Source: Coptis chinensis
Taxonomy: Eukaryota; Streptophyta; Magnoliopsida; Ranunculales; Ranunculaceae
Assembly (NCBI GenBank): GCA_015680905.1
Contig: CM027382.1
Span: 5,270,001 to 5,334,000 of the forward strand
DNA length: 64,000 nucleotides
Direction of reading: 5' to 3'
This document shows, in pieces, positions 33,801-46,391 of this stretch (position 1 is the first letter of the stretch; the number at the start of each line of letters is the position of its first letter). Both the position numbers and the translations under genes were made by a program. The notes below the pieces were generated by a model, which was given only the letters and a program-made list of their open reading frames with translations, was not told the origin of the DNA and ran no database searches.

Positions 33801-36800
33801 TCCACAATGAATCGACTGAAGGATCTTTTATTCTAAGCAAATAGAAATATTTCACTGTTCTTGATTTTTGCTGATGAAGATAAATTTCAGTAAACCAACA
33901 TGGGTTGTCTTAAAGAACCAGGGAATAGCAACTCAAACCAAGTTACATAACTAACCTCAGAAAATCCTTCACATTCTAGCGAAGCAATGTTTTTAAGATC
34001 TCCTCCAATTTTTCCAGTTGAGTTTCTATGTTCTTCCTCGTCAGGCATTTCATCTGTCACTTGCAAAACTAGCGGTGGTAGATGATCACCACTTACACTA
34101 CTAAGAAACTTCACTCCTTTTGGGCTGACACTGTAAATGCAGTAATATTAAAGGCTGATACTTATAAGTTACACTACAAGGAAAAAACTGCTAACTAATA
34201 CATTTAAAAAGATTAAAATTCTCAGTCATCCCACAGGAATAAATTTAGGAAATGCTGCGCAAATAGTGTAACAGTTAATGGCGAAAAACAGTAGGAAGAA
34301 AGAAGTTAACCTTACAGTTCTATACTTATCCTTCATGGTCTCCTTCAAATAACCTGTATAAATAAACAAAATTTAGTTACAAAGTGCCCTCAGATGGAAG
34401 GCTCCAGCAAATTTAACCATCCAGAGGAACACAAAGGCTTTGAATAAATAGAGCAATTTCCAAGCCAAGAAGTAGCTAAGAATTGTATAACTGGTCGCAG
34501 ATTACACAAACTATAAGCTGACTTCTAGGAAGAACCCAGACCAACAAAATAGTAAGCTTAGTTATGATTGTAGACTTGTGGACATGTATAAAAGACAAGT
34601 CTTATATTTGTTAAGATACCTTTAGAAATCAATTGATCAGCAAGTGCTTTCCAACAATCTGATGAAAAATATTTTCCAAGTCCATGGAGTGGAAGCTTAT
34701 CATATTGATTCTCAATAACTTTTTTTGACTGCGAGACAAATATATTGTCAGTATATTTTACTACACAACACAACACTATGAAATCAAGAAAATTATAAAA
34801 CCCCAATCACTGAAAGAAATCCTACATATATTAAATTATCAACTACATATCAGGAACACATGTAATGTATCGAATAGCCAATCTGATTATGCATATCCGA
34901 GAGAGCAAAAAGAGTGAAAGGTGATAAATAAGAAAAATGCTTGATAAACTCCATCTCTTATTTATCTATCGAAATGAAGGTTATACTGCAGTTCTGATCC
35001 TGAGATAAGATGAAAAGAAAAACCCCTATACACTCACTTGTAGGAGGGCATGCTACAGAACTACCAAGAAAGATAATGGTTACACAAAGATTAACATACA
35101 CGAGAACCCCGTAGTACGTCAATGGGCATATTGAGGCCCCAACGACCGCCACAAGATCCTATGCACGACATCAACAAATAAACTTCTCTGGACATGTCAC
35201 GCTCCTTTTTTATGTTGTTACAGTTATCACAATTACCTGCAAAACGAATAAACATTTGACTGAAAATCCATAAAATACTTCATGAGTACATGGGTAAAAG
35301 TGAAAAAATAACAACAATAACAATTGTAACATAAGAATACTATGAAACAAGAAAAGGGTATCACATACTATCAGCAGTTCAGCACTGGTAAAGGACCGCA
35401 AACCAGTAAAAGAAACAGAGTGTATAGTGTCTTTAGTTTGTCAACGGTACATTTATCACCAGAGTGAAGCAAATCATATAGGATGCTAAAGGTTTTTGAA
35501 GGGATGCTATATTACGGTGTAACAACTAATCTCATTAAGAATGAACAAGTTCTATTTTTCCCAAAATTCGTTGCAGGACAACCTAGATGTTGATTGTAGC
35601 AAAATGACTTGGCCTCAGATACAGAACATGTGATAATATATTGCAGAACATTGAGATAAATATAATCTGCAACATGGTATCTCCTAGGCTACACAGACTG
35701 ACACATTTCTGATTTAAGCTACCCGGGTTCTACCATGTACTCCAGCCAATTGAGTGGGCATCTGATGGGAATCATGTGGTGGACCTGTCCAAGTTCAAGC
35801 CCATGTCTTTATTTTATTATTTCTATTTATTTTATTTGTTGGTCCACGTGTCATTATACTAGCAAAAGTTATATTGATAATAGCAAAAGTTACAATTACC
35901 AAGGACTCACTCTGACTTTATAAGGAGAGAACATGACACGAGTCTCCTAGTTGTTGAATGTGGGCCTAAATACCACTACACAATACTACTAATACTAACA
36001 CTTAGACACAATAAAAGACAACTAACACCTGACACTTTCAACACTCCCCCTCAAGCCGAAATATACATATTATGTCTATTTCAGGTTTGCAAATACAATA
36101 AGTAATCAATAGATAACACTTACCCTTGAGCATATACAGAGATACCACAAAAGGTATCCCTTCCAATTACAAAGATATAAATCTCTAATCGCCATCCACA
36201 AGCATCATCCTCGAATTCGCTCCCACAACACATTAACAAACAAAAAGAAAGGCTCCGGACTGGTAGATCTCGGTAGCTCCAACAACAAATGCACCTCGTA
36301 TAAAGGTGGCTCAAGAACTAGGTGCTCCGAAAAATGGAAGAGCTTGGCCAACAAGATGAAAAACCGAGACCTAGGTGTATATGGAATTATGTATACACCA
36401 TGTGTTATTATATGATCCTTATCATATGGTAATGGTGTATTGCAAGTGCCGACTAGAAAAGTCGGTAAAACCTTTGGGTGATGATACCAGAGGTCTGGGG
36501 CTCAAATCCCGCCAGTATCAAAGAGTTACTGATCTCATTTAAAACAGGTTTGCCAATCAAAAAAAAAAAAAAAAATGGTGTATTCGAATTTTAATCAACC
36601 TCAACTAATCAAAGACAAATTATTTTACAATTTTACACATCGTAGTTGGTCCTATATATACTTATTATTAATTTATGTAATAAGTAGGACATATAAAACT
36701 CTATTGGGAAAATTTTGAAATCATTATCTTACAAATTTCTCGAAATTACTAATCTCGTACATTAGCCCAAGTCGGGACTGGAAAATTTTATTATTTTAGC

Positions 36801-39800
36801 ACGATAATTAATTTATCGCGTATCAATTTAACAAGGTTCACGTGTTATTATACTATTGATTTGTTTTGTTTTCAAGCAAACCCTAGGTTATAAATAAGGG
36901 CTTGTAATGGAATCGAAGGCTGGTTGATTTGCAATTAATGAAAAAATTGTTACAACTGAAGTTTTTAGGGTTTATCCTTGTTCCCCTAATTATAATTTAG
37001 TTGACTATCTATTAAATTATAAATTGATGTTGAATAATGTAATCGGAGTTTCCGCCAACTATATCACATCATTATCACAAGAAAGCAATATAACAAAATA
37101 TTATAATCAGATTTTCAATAAGACTGACAAATGAAAGAAGTAAACAACTCGTGAAGATTCACAAACTTAAAGGTAAAACACATACAATGAGTAAAAAAGT
37201 AACGTGTTTTATGTTTGGTCCACACAACACATATAAAACGAAACTCAGATTAACAACAAACCACAATCACTGGATGCAGATTTCTCGCCGAAATACTCTA
37301 GCAAGAACTTCCTGCGGCAACTTGTCAACAAGCAATACTTTTGTGCTGCCATCAAAGATTCGATAATAGCTTCTCTCTGAATTCCCTGAATTTAGTTTCA
37401 AAAATACTGCCTTAGTAAAACAAGGTTTGCTGCATAAAGAACTTCAAATGTGAAATTGATCTTTAAGGTTTACTTTTAAAACACGAGTTTTTTCGGTGGA
37501 AAGTCTGAAAATGAACATCCTTGTGAGAATGCAGATTGTCAATTGGTCAATTTTAATCCTAAAAGGAGCAATAGAATATACATTCATTCCATGTTAGTTT
37601 TCGGTTTTCCATTAAGAAACAATACGTAATGTGGGAACAGGTGTTCAAATGGTTCGTGGTTGAAAAATTCGAAGACTGTAGACATTTTGACATCAATTGA
37701 TCTAAAAAAGGAACTTAAATTAAAGCACTGGGAGGGAAAGTATCTTACTACAGATGGATTTCCACCTAAAACACTTATTTGTTTTTTAAGGGAGAACATA
37801 TAATAGTGGAGTCTTTGGATAATCCTCCATTCAACTGATCCATTCCTATTTCCTGGATCAGTTTTTCGCACATTTTCTTAACTTATATACAATGAAGGCT
37901 ATTACTTGGCCTGACCAGCTAGGAGAAAAAATTAGCGACATACTTGTGATTCTCCACAAAAGAAATCAGCCTTCGCAAAATCACTTCTTGTATAGTACAG
38001 CCAACAGATAGAAGCTAAGCCATCTCTGCCACAGCGTCCACTTTCCTGATAATAAGATTCCAGACTTTTGGGACAACCATAGTGTATCACACACCTTATG
38101 TTTGGTTTATCAATTCCCATGCCAAAAGCTACAGTTGCAACCATGACATGCACTTCATCTCGTATGAACGACCTGTAATGCCAAGTACAGAAGCTTAGTG
38201 GCACATGACAGGGGAAATGACTATATCATGCTTGTGCAACATGAACTCCAAACAAATGGAAAAGAAAGCATTCAAAAGAGATCAAAAGAAGATCTTAAAG
38301 TTGATGCATTCATAAAGATTTCTTTTCAAGGGATAGCTACCACATGTGTAAAGTAAGGATGCAAATGCTACACCGCGAGGCTAAGTTTGAATGCAATGAT
38401 ACCTGGCCTAATCAAAATTACCAAAAGGCAATTGCTAGGCGGCTTAAGTACACCCATAATTTGCCAATATAACAGCAGTGCAGTCAAATTTTCAGAAAAG
38501 TGCAACATGTTTGAGGTAAATGAAGTGGTAGGAAGAATTATAATAAAGAAATTCAAAAGTAAAATTGAATGGAAAACTAGGATTATGTTGGTGACATTGA
38601 TGACCGCAATCAAAGGCTATATGTGCTGACTTTTAAATAAATAACACAAAACTTATTTAAGATCATGTTCATCATATAACGCATATAAGCAGTACAGTAT
38701 TACACTTAGCCAAAAAGTGACTCTACTTTGCAAATTTCCATATATTAAGCCCCTAGCACTAGCTTCCTGGTGACAAGGAAAAGTGTATGTCTACTTTATA
38801 AAAATGAGCCTGTAAGACCTGTATTGACAAAAATAAAAAGACTTGCTATCTGAATTAATGAAGAACCTGTGGGACTCCTCACGATCTTTACCAGACATCT
38901 GACCATGATAAATTCCAGCCTTGATTCCTTTGTCCTGGAGTGACATGTAAATCTGAAAAAGGACTACTGTTAATTTGACCCCTATAACCGAGACAATCAA
39001 AAGATGGTAGCACACTACTAGAGAGATTATGAAGAAAGCTATAATTTCTTGAGAAAAGAAAATGATGATAGAGAATCTAATAATGGTATCGGACTAGAAG
39101 CCTTCGCTTGGTGCAGGCAAAGAATTGCTTGAACTTTTACTTACACCGCTCTCATCCAAATACCTTTCTAAACCATTTTCTTACCATTTGAATGCCCACT
39201 TGGAGGCAAAGTGTTCGTGCCACCTCCACCTCCACATAACTTGAACGATCTCTCACTTGGAGACTCAAAACATCTAAAGGACCTGATGCATTCATGGCTT
39301 CACACACCTTCACTTTCAGGATACTGGATTACTGATGATGTTATGACTCCTCATTTCTTATTTATAGTATATAAATTACTAAATTTGTCTATATGCTTTT
39401 TGACCGACGTTAGGAGGTCTTCTTGGGATTAGGGGGGTGAAAAACATATGGATGTCCACTGCCAAAAAAAAGTGTCACACTTTCTTCACTCCAATTTTTC
39501 CTCTTCTTCCTCTCGCTCCACCCAAATTACAAGCCCTGCAAAACGAAATCTATGTCGAAATTCTCCTCATTCCAAGCTTTCACCAACTCGAATAATTCCT
39601 TCATCCCCAATTCCCCATAACCCCATTAACTTTCCAAGAAAGTCTTTAACTACTTTTGTCGATCCGCCAACAATGAATTCTTCCATCACCATTAACGACC
39701 AATAAAAGCATCGCTTCTATCTCACCTAACGAGTCTCCCCACCTAATGTCAGTTTACACCGCCCTTGCGATTTTCTAGTGTTAATTACTCGATGAGTTAC

Positions 39801-42800
39801 AACTGATGAACTCATGGTCAGTTGAAAATGCATAATTACTTATTAGTTGTATTTGCATACTAATTAGGGTGTATGCAGAAAAATACACTTTTTGGCATGG
39901 TTAAACTTGTAGGAAACAAGTGAAAACTGTAGGAAGCATGTAATACACGGTTACCTAAACTAAAGCTCAAACCCTGAGCCCAACAACCGCCTGCATCTGT
40001 GAGTCTGTGACTCCATAAAAATACTTCATCCCTCCATTCGTACTTGATAACCGATTAAGTAATATTTGGTCCATGAAAATCATCCATTTGTATACAAGTA
40101 AATGTTAACCCACAAAAAACAATTAATTTATCCATAACTAAAAGAAGGTGTTTTTTTTCGCTAATCTTTTTTTTTCGCTAGCCCTAACTAATAGAAGTTA
40201 AAGAATTACAATTGATCCATATTATCCATATCAAAATCGATCTACAGATAAGAATGTATAATTAAGCATTGCAATAATATTCTTTCCACAAAAGGCACAA
40301 ACCTCATTTGAACGAAAAGACAATAATACTAAGAAATCTAACATATTGAGCCTACCTGCTTGGTATCTTTGACTGTTGTACAATATATGATAATTGAACC
40401 AGCAGAAGTTAAGTATTTCGATATTTCTTCCACAAGTTCATCCATAAGTGGAAGACTTCGACCAAAACACTTGACACCATAGAAAAGATTTGCACGATCA
40501 AATGAACCTTTTGAAATAAATGGGTCCTTCATCTTCAAGGAGGAGATAATGTCCCTTCTTACTCTGAAAAAATTAACATTTTTCTACAGTGAACACCATT
40601 AAAGAAACATATCTGAACTACAAAATTCCAGGAAATCACGTAGGGACAATATCAAACCTAGGGAGTGACACATTTGAACTTAAATAAGTATTTGCAAGAG
40701 CCTATTTACAAAAATCATCACAGTAGTAACTTAAAAAGAATAAGAAATGTTTGTGGATAAGAGTTGGCACCACTTCTAAACCTTGTGTCATTCCACTAAG
40801 AGCCTTTGTTAATTGTACAATGACTAGCCGATTAGTAGGTATAAACTGGGCTAAGTCGGATTGGGATATGGCAAAATAGTAATGGGCGGGGATGGCTGGT
40901 TTGTCTTCAGGGTTGAAACAGCTGAGCTAAAAGGAGGGCCAAAACCAGTCCCAAGTTGTAGAACTGCTCTGGCTTTAAGGTTATTGCAGGTTATGTCATT
41001 TCTCATGAACTCCTAAACCTTCATATGCATTATCAATGGCACCTTAGAAATGCATTCTCACACACCTCAAAGAAAAAGAAAAAGAAAATACTGGTACTCA
41101 TCTTACTCATCTCTCATTTATTGTACTAGTTTCTTCACCTTTCCAATCTCCAGGTGCATAATAATCAGCACTAAACATAGAAATGTTAATATCTTGATTT
41201 AACTGAGAATACAGCAAACTACATAAAAGATTTTAGATCTTGCTGTGCTAGAGTTACTTGTAGGATAAGAACTCTAGCAAAAGTTCAAAAACATAAGGAT
41301 ATTATTGAATAAATAAAATCCTCGGACTAATTATTATGAAGAAAATACTTACTTCTCAGTAGCAGTTGCAGTTAAACCTATAAAGGGTATGTCTAAGAGA
41401 CCACGCAAGCTGTCTAGTTGTTTGTATTCTTTCCTGCAAAAGAAATAACAAGTCAGCCCATATGATGAAATATAAAATTTAACCTGTTCACAATATTAAA
41501 AAAAAAATGTGGGATAGCGCCAAGAGCATATAGAGGATACAACAGAACTAATCCAAGGAACCAAAAAAAACATGCATGCGCATCTCAGCTGAAGGCTACA
41601 AGAGAGAATTCACAGCTTGTGGTGGATAGGTTATTTTACTCTAAACTCTAAAGACAGACACAGACAATGGATTATGCACAAGACAGCAGTCTAGCAAAGT
41701 TGTTTTACCATATTGTGCATCCACAACAGTGGATATATCTACAATTTAAAGTATAAAGAAACTACGATATTTATTTGCAATAACTATACAGCCAAGGGAA
41801 TAACATGATATGTCATATAAGACAACCAAACAAATATATACACTTTCCAGTTCTCACAAAGTTAAATTGCAAAAAAGAAGAGTCAATATTAAAAGTAGGT
41901 AACACAATCAAGACGAATAATTAAAATACTAATAACAAGCAAGCACAAGGGAAAATTGAATTTGGTGACAAAAAACTTGCTCAAATTGAGTTTATCATAG
42001 ATAAGCCCCAAACCACCAAGCGAAGTAGGGCAATAAGAACCTCGGGGATACTGATGTGTGCACGTGATACCTGAAATCGTGACCCCACTCTGAAATGCAA
42101 TGTGCTTCATCAACAGCCAACAAACAGATTCCCGTTTGTAACAAATTAGACCAAAACCTACAATACCGTATGAAAAAAGAATAAATATTACATTTAAATG
42201 AATCTTGGCTACCAACATGTAATAGAATAAATCCAATTCATAAAGCAACATAAATCTTACTTGAGTAAACTACCAGTAGAGACTAAAATCATACTTACTG
42301 ATTGGGACCTTAGGGCATATGTCCCTGTATTTAAAAGTTAGGGTTGTGAGCATCATAACCATTGATGTCATCATCATCTAAGCCAATTCTGAGTTTGTGG
42401 TCAGATAGATTTAACATAATCCTAAATTCAACTCCATCTACAGCCATGTAATCTCATGCATTTTTGTGTCCTGAAATCTAGTCCCACTACATTATTTCAA
42501 CATAATCACACACTCGTGTTTTACCATCACGAGTCATTTTATCAATGGTTTTACGATTCATTCTGTCCTTCTCCATCATGCCACAATCACGTTCGACAGT
42601 TTCCTCTCCAGTGCCTCAAGGAATTAAAAGAACTGAGAATCCAGTATTTCACTATTTGGCTAAAAAGAGCAGGGGAACTATATGAAGTAAAATACAAACA
42701 CATTTTCACAACTTCTAGCTAAATGATAGGTAGGATACAGATAGGTTCTAGTACCCGCGAGAAAGAGTGCAAGCCCTCTCAGGTGTAATGTATAAGATAT

Positions 42801-43567
42801 CAAACCGACCACTTTCCGCATTTGAATAGACGGTGGAATCTCTCTGAGTGCTTCCAAGGTATTCAGCCTTTATTCCCCGTTGTTTTAAACTCATGACCTA
42901 ATTTCATTTGCAAAAAAGTCAGCATCAGAATGGAAACTTCTTTAGAATAGAAAAGTCAACAAAGATCTACCTGGTCTTGCATCAGAGATAGAAGAGGGCT
43001 AACGACTACAGCAGTCTTTCCCGTAACGAGCGGAGGAATTTGGTAACTGCAGTAACACATAATTGATACAAAGATGGTGAACAGAATACAATGATGAGAA
43101 ACACTGGAAAAATAACTCCTTCATAAAGCACCTCCCACTCCAGCACTCAAAAAGGTCAGAGGATCTCTTCCCACTCTTTCAGTACTTGAGCCTTCTATTA
43201 TAGATTGAAATTGTTCTAAATGTACGTAGAATCAGAACATAGAAACATTCACAACAAAACTCACTACCTCAAAAACCCTTCATTTTTCTATGTCGAATAA
43301 ATAAAGTTCATAAAGATCAATTCTTTTTTATAAAATTTCTTACCACAATGATTTCCCACTCCCAGTAGCCATAACCACCAATGCATCCCTTCCTTGTAAA
43401 ACCATCTCAATAATTTCCTTCTGTAACGGTCGAAACGAGGTATACCCAAAGTATTTCTACACCAAAACAACCAAAAAATGAGTTAAATGAAACAAAGCAA
43501 GTAAAGGGGGGTTAGAGAAACTGACCTTGAGTGTTGTTAACATCTTTTCTTCTATGTTGGTGTTCAT
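30839..43567 (-). CDS. WRN-like RecQ ATP-dependent DNA helicase (20 exons)
   Basis: Nuclear 3'-5' DNA helicase of recombination and repair. Exons: 43567-43526, 43456-43344, 43046-42971, 42897-42755, 42157-42071, 41433-41353, 40563-40356, 38952-38867, 38172-37944, 37376-37262, 35236-35100, 34728-34620, 34353-34311, 34130-33956, 33242-33172, 32956-32863, 32281-32069, 31983-31774, 31472-31086, 30964-30839. All introns are GT-AG; the total is 2745 nt (914 aa). Motif 0 is [10 protein letters not shown] (17-26), motif I ATGSGKS (44-50), DEAH 141-144, motif III LTATAT, and motif [10 protein letters not shown] (321-328). RQC zinc cysteines are C375, C393, C396 and C399, followed by the LPLHGLGK winged-helix part. 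An HRDC-like domain (about 549-603), a helix-turn-helix ([16 protein letters not shown]) and a basic KKPRP...RKCRR stretch follow. No exonuclease domain is present; plants encode WRN exonuclease separately. The start is chosen just before motif 0; an in-frame ATG at 43753 is possible but would encode a Ser-run leader. It looks intact. Confidence 0.85.
33315..33391. repeat. (CAAA)n/(CAAAA)n compound microsatellite
   Basis: Eight or so CAAA units followed by about six CAAAA units after an A run, within intron 14 of the RecQ gene. Open frames over it on both strands are artefacts. Confidence 0.95.
35722..36430 (-). mobile_element. Copia-type LTR retrotransposon fragment in RecQ intron 10
   Basis: Read on the minus strand, a G-rich polypurine tract (GGCTTGAGGGGGAG, 36057-36044) is followed directly by an LTR start TGTTGAAAGTGTC at 36043. 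A TATAAA motif lies about 120 bp into the LTR, and the LTR may end near 35722. The polypurine-LTR junction is the standard 3' end of a copia element. The stretch 36044-36430 would be remaining internal sequence and shows no gag or pol match. The element is a fragment. Its outer boundaries are uncertain. Confidence 0.55.
36442..36573 (+). mobile_element. tRNA-derived SINE with perfect 11-bp target duplication
   Basis: A 132-bp insertion flanked by identical AATGGTGTATT repeats (36431-36441 and 36574-36584). The 5' part has an A-box-like TAGAAAAGTCGGTA and a B-box-like GGGCTCAAATCCCGCC about 45 bp downstream, the internal RNA polymerase III promoter of tRNA-derived SINEs. The 3' end is a run of about 15 A. 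It lies in intron 10 of the RecQ gene, in the opposite orientation to that gene, beside the copia fragment. The perfect duplication suggests a fairly recent insertion. Confidence 0.88.
39448..39705 (+). other. Unexplained 85-codon frame in RecQ intron 7
   Basis: A plus-strand frame, antisense to the RecQ gene, rich in Ser, Pro and Asn ([20 protein letters not shown]...). Its composition is loosely like an organelle transit peptide or a captured first exon, but there is no recognisable domain, and the surrounding 1.4-kb intron shows no splice-linked partner. It may be chance. Confidence 0.2.
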
Positions 43568-43585
43568 TGCAATGGTTTGTTGAAC

Positions 43586-43610
43586 AGAAGAAGAAGAAGA
43601 AGAAGAAGAG
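43586..43610. repeat. (AAG)n microsatellite in the RecQ 5' leader
   Basis: About eight AAG units (plus strand) just upstream of the chosen RecQ start codon. On the minus strand this is a CTT/TCT repeat in the 5' untranslated region, a common promoter-proximal motif of plant genes. If the upstream ATG at 43753 were used it would encode a serine run. Confidence 0.9.
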
Positions 43611-44424
43611 AGAGACACACAAGGGTTTCTAGAAGTTGGACATAGAAAACTGTCAAGTGAAGTGTAGTTTAGTTTCCCGCGTTTTTCTTCATAGTTTGGG
43701 CTCAGCCCAAACATTATTGTTGATGTGTTGATGTTGTTGATGGCCCAGTTCATTGTGTCGCATTACTAGCTCTGTACATACTGCAACCGGAATGTTCTTG
43801 TTTAAAGCTTAATTGTTATTAAGGAAATTTCATTATGAACAGTATGGCGTAATGGCTATGGCTAAGGCTAAGTGGCTAACTAGGGCAGACTTTAAATTTG
43901 GGGTGATTTCTCAAATAGAACATGATAATGTAAATTCCTTCTCAATTAGACCATGACCACACATTTTGACTTTTCAAAGGTATTTTTGACTGTTTTGCTC
44001 TTGGTTGTATTTTGAGACAAAACCGACGTGGAACTGCTACACTCTCTGACCTACCTGGTACACGCAATCTCTAGGTGTACTTGGTGATTGTGACTGACCA
44101 CAACGAATTAGCCGTTCGATTACCCGAGTGATACGTGTCGCCAACATTATTTGGATAAAAATATAAATGAAGTAGTCGAAGTTAAGTCGGATATATTATG
44201 TAGCAATTGTTATAACTACTATCAGCAACATTATTTTTACCCATTACTTATTTTCGTTTCACACAAAAGGGAATAGTATCCTAACATGAACCTTGATATT
44301 TGGTCCAACCTTCAAAAGTTTAGACAAGTATCCACTTTTGTTTAAGGTTTTCAGTTTTCTTGGTTTTTTCTTCCTCCCTCCTATTTGAAATGGAAGAGAA
44401 CATCACACATTCACATAAAAAAAG
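43611..44424. other. Intergenic region upstream of the RecQ gene
   Basis: The RecQ promoter should lie here on the minus strand. No clear TATA box was seen within 150 bp. No other gene was recognised up to the LTR of the Tat element. Confidence 0.5.
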
Positions 44425-44980
44425 TGTATGGGAGTAATATTCTCATTAAAGAATATTAAGCACGCATTAAGCATAAGTAATGATCGCAGCGCAAGTAGGA
44501 CATCGTCCTCCAAGATCGACTCGCAAGCAGCTTGCTTTATGTAGGTGGTACATTTCAAGCTCGCTCAAGAGCGTTCCAAGAAGATTGAACGACCTAAAGC
44601 AAAACGCTTCGGATAAAGACACTTTCCCTAATCCAAGGGTAATCATTACCAAAGTCATACATGTACTTCTGATTACCGGGAATTATGAACTACTGCACCC
44701 ACTCCCAATGATCACCGCCTTCCTACCAGAACCAACCTAACACTCATTCGTAATCTCCACCCTACATATGCATACGAGAGTACACGTGTCTCAAAGAGCA
44801 ATACTCTCTTATACCTATAAATACCACCTATATGAACTACGTGAGACCTGATTCTTCTCTCCCCCCAAAATCAAGAGAAGATACATAGGCAACTCGCTCC
44901 TCAGCGAACTCGGTCTTTCCCAAATCCAAACCCCTTCTTCTTCTTCCCCTATAAATGTAAAGGAAAAACGCTCCTTTATA
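44425..44980 (+). repeat. Probable 5' LTR of the Tat element
   Basis: Begins TGTATGGGAG and ends CTTTATA directly before the primer-binding site. A TATAAATA motif at about 44815-44822 fits the LTR promoter. Without a second copy the left edge is a best guess. Confidence 0.55.
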
Positions 44981-45000
44981 TTGACACCGTCTGTAGTCTC
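44981..45000 (+). other. Primer-binding site of the Tat element
   Basis: TTGACACCGTCTGTAGTCTC resembles the TGGCGCCGTCTGTGGGAA site common after the 5' LTR of plant Tat elements, with several substitutions. Confidence 0.6.
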
Positions 45001-45068
45001 GATTACTTGAGACACCAATTTCACACAAATCAAAACTCAAAAACCAAAACTCTCAAGCCCACGAAGCA

Positions 45069-45952
45069 TGGCAAGCCTCGAAGCTCAAGTTCAAAGCCTC
45101 GCAAACCAGCTAGGTTTAACAAATGAGAGCATTTCCTTGCTCCGACAGGAAAATGTTGCTCTTCGTGCACAAGTAGATGCACAGCAACAACCAGCGGGGA
45201 ACGTCGCTGAGAACAGCATCAATGAAGTTAATTAGCAAATTAACGAACTATCGCAATGAATCGGCCAAAGCGCAGTGAGAAAGAACGCAACCCAGATCGT
45301 CCAGAAAATGCTTAAGACGTACCGCGCATCACCATTCACCACGGAGGTGCTAAATAAACCCTCTCCTCAGGATTTCGTTCAGCCACGTTTTCCGATGTAC
45401 GACGGCAGCACATGCCCCGGTCAGCATGTGGCTCGTTATATCCAAAGCTTGGCCCTCCATAGTGCACCAGAGTTCGATCACCTCCACTGTCGTTTGTTCC
45501 CAGCCAGTCTCAAAGATGGCGCACTCGATTGGTTATTCTTACTCGAGCCAGACTCGATAAAGACCTTCGAGCAACTTACCGATTCATTTGCTAGCCAATA
45601 TGTGCACAATAGACGTAAGAAAGCTGATCTGGATTCGCTGTTCCAACTCTCACTTGGCGAAGACGAAACAATTCGTGAATTCTTAGGTCGGTTCAAAGCC
45701 GAACTACTGTGTATGGAATCAGGACTGAAGGAGTCTTTCGCCACCTTGGCATTCTACAACGTTTGCCGTATGCGCAACACGGCAATCGCCAGATCGCTGA
45801 TGAAAGAGCGTCCTGAGACTTTATCTGAGTTATATGCTCGAGTCGATAAGTATATAAAGTTGCAGGAAGGCCTGAAACGTCAAGGCCTACCAGAAGAAGA
45901 AGAGGTCGTAGCAATATCAGATGACCACCCAGTCTCCAAAAAGCGCCCTTGA
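45069..45952 (+). pseudogene. gag remains of the Tat element
   Basis: Starts with MASLEAQVQSLANQLGL and a heptad-like Leu pattern. After an interruption comes a long capsid-type frame (45275-45952) with ARYIQSLALHS, DGALDWLFLL and SFASQYVHNRRK, the plant Retrotrans_gag pattern, ending in a charged stretch. It forms the particle shell in intact relatives. Broken. Confidence 0.8.
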
Positions 45953-46391
45953 CAGCAAGAGCAAAAACCGAGTAACAGAATGAACAATAACCGAGAGTTC
46001 GTCGTCCTGACACGCTCTCCTAGTTACATCTTAGAAAAGATCAAGCGAGCTTCATACTTCCGACCTGATGTGGGGCAACCAGTGGACCGACCTGACAAGC
46101 CGTACTGCGCATTTCACCGAGCCAAGTGTCACGAGACTGATACATGCTGGGGCTAAAGCACTACCTCCAAGATCTTATCGAAGCAGGGCATATCAAACAG
46201 TATACTAACATAGCCGACAACGACTTACACCATAAGCTCATGGCTCGCTGAGTGCGCAGTAGATCCCCACCCCGCCGGGACCATCACAAGGTTCAAGCTC
46301 ACTCCGCGCGGGGGCGTCCCGAGGCGTGGATCGTTCGCCATGAGCGCCCGACAAAGACTCATCAGATCGCGACAACGCAAGAACTATTCAT

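Noticed and set aside
37584-37871. Candidate RecQ exon between exons 9 and 10
   Set aside because: It only weakly resembles the expected CRRKF region. The true match, with conserved cysteine and splice sites, is at 37376-37262, so this frame is intronic.
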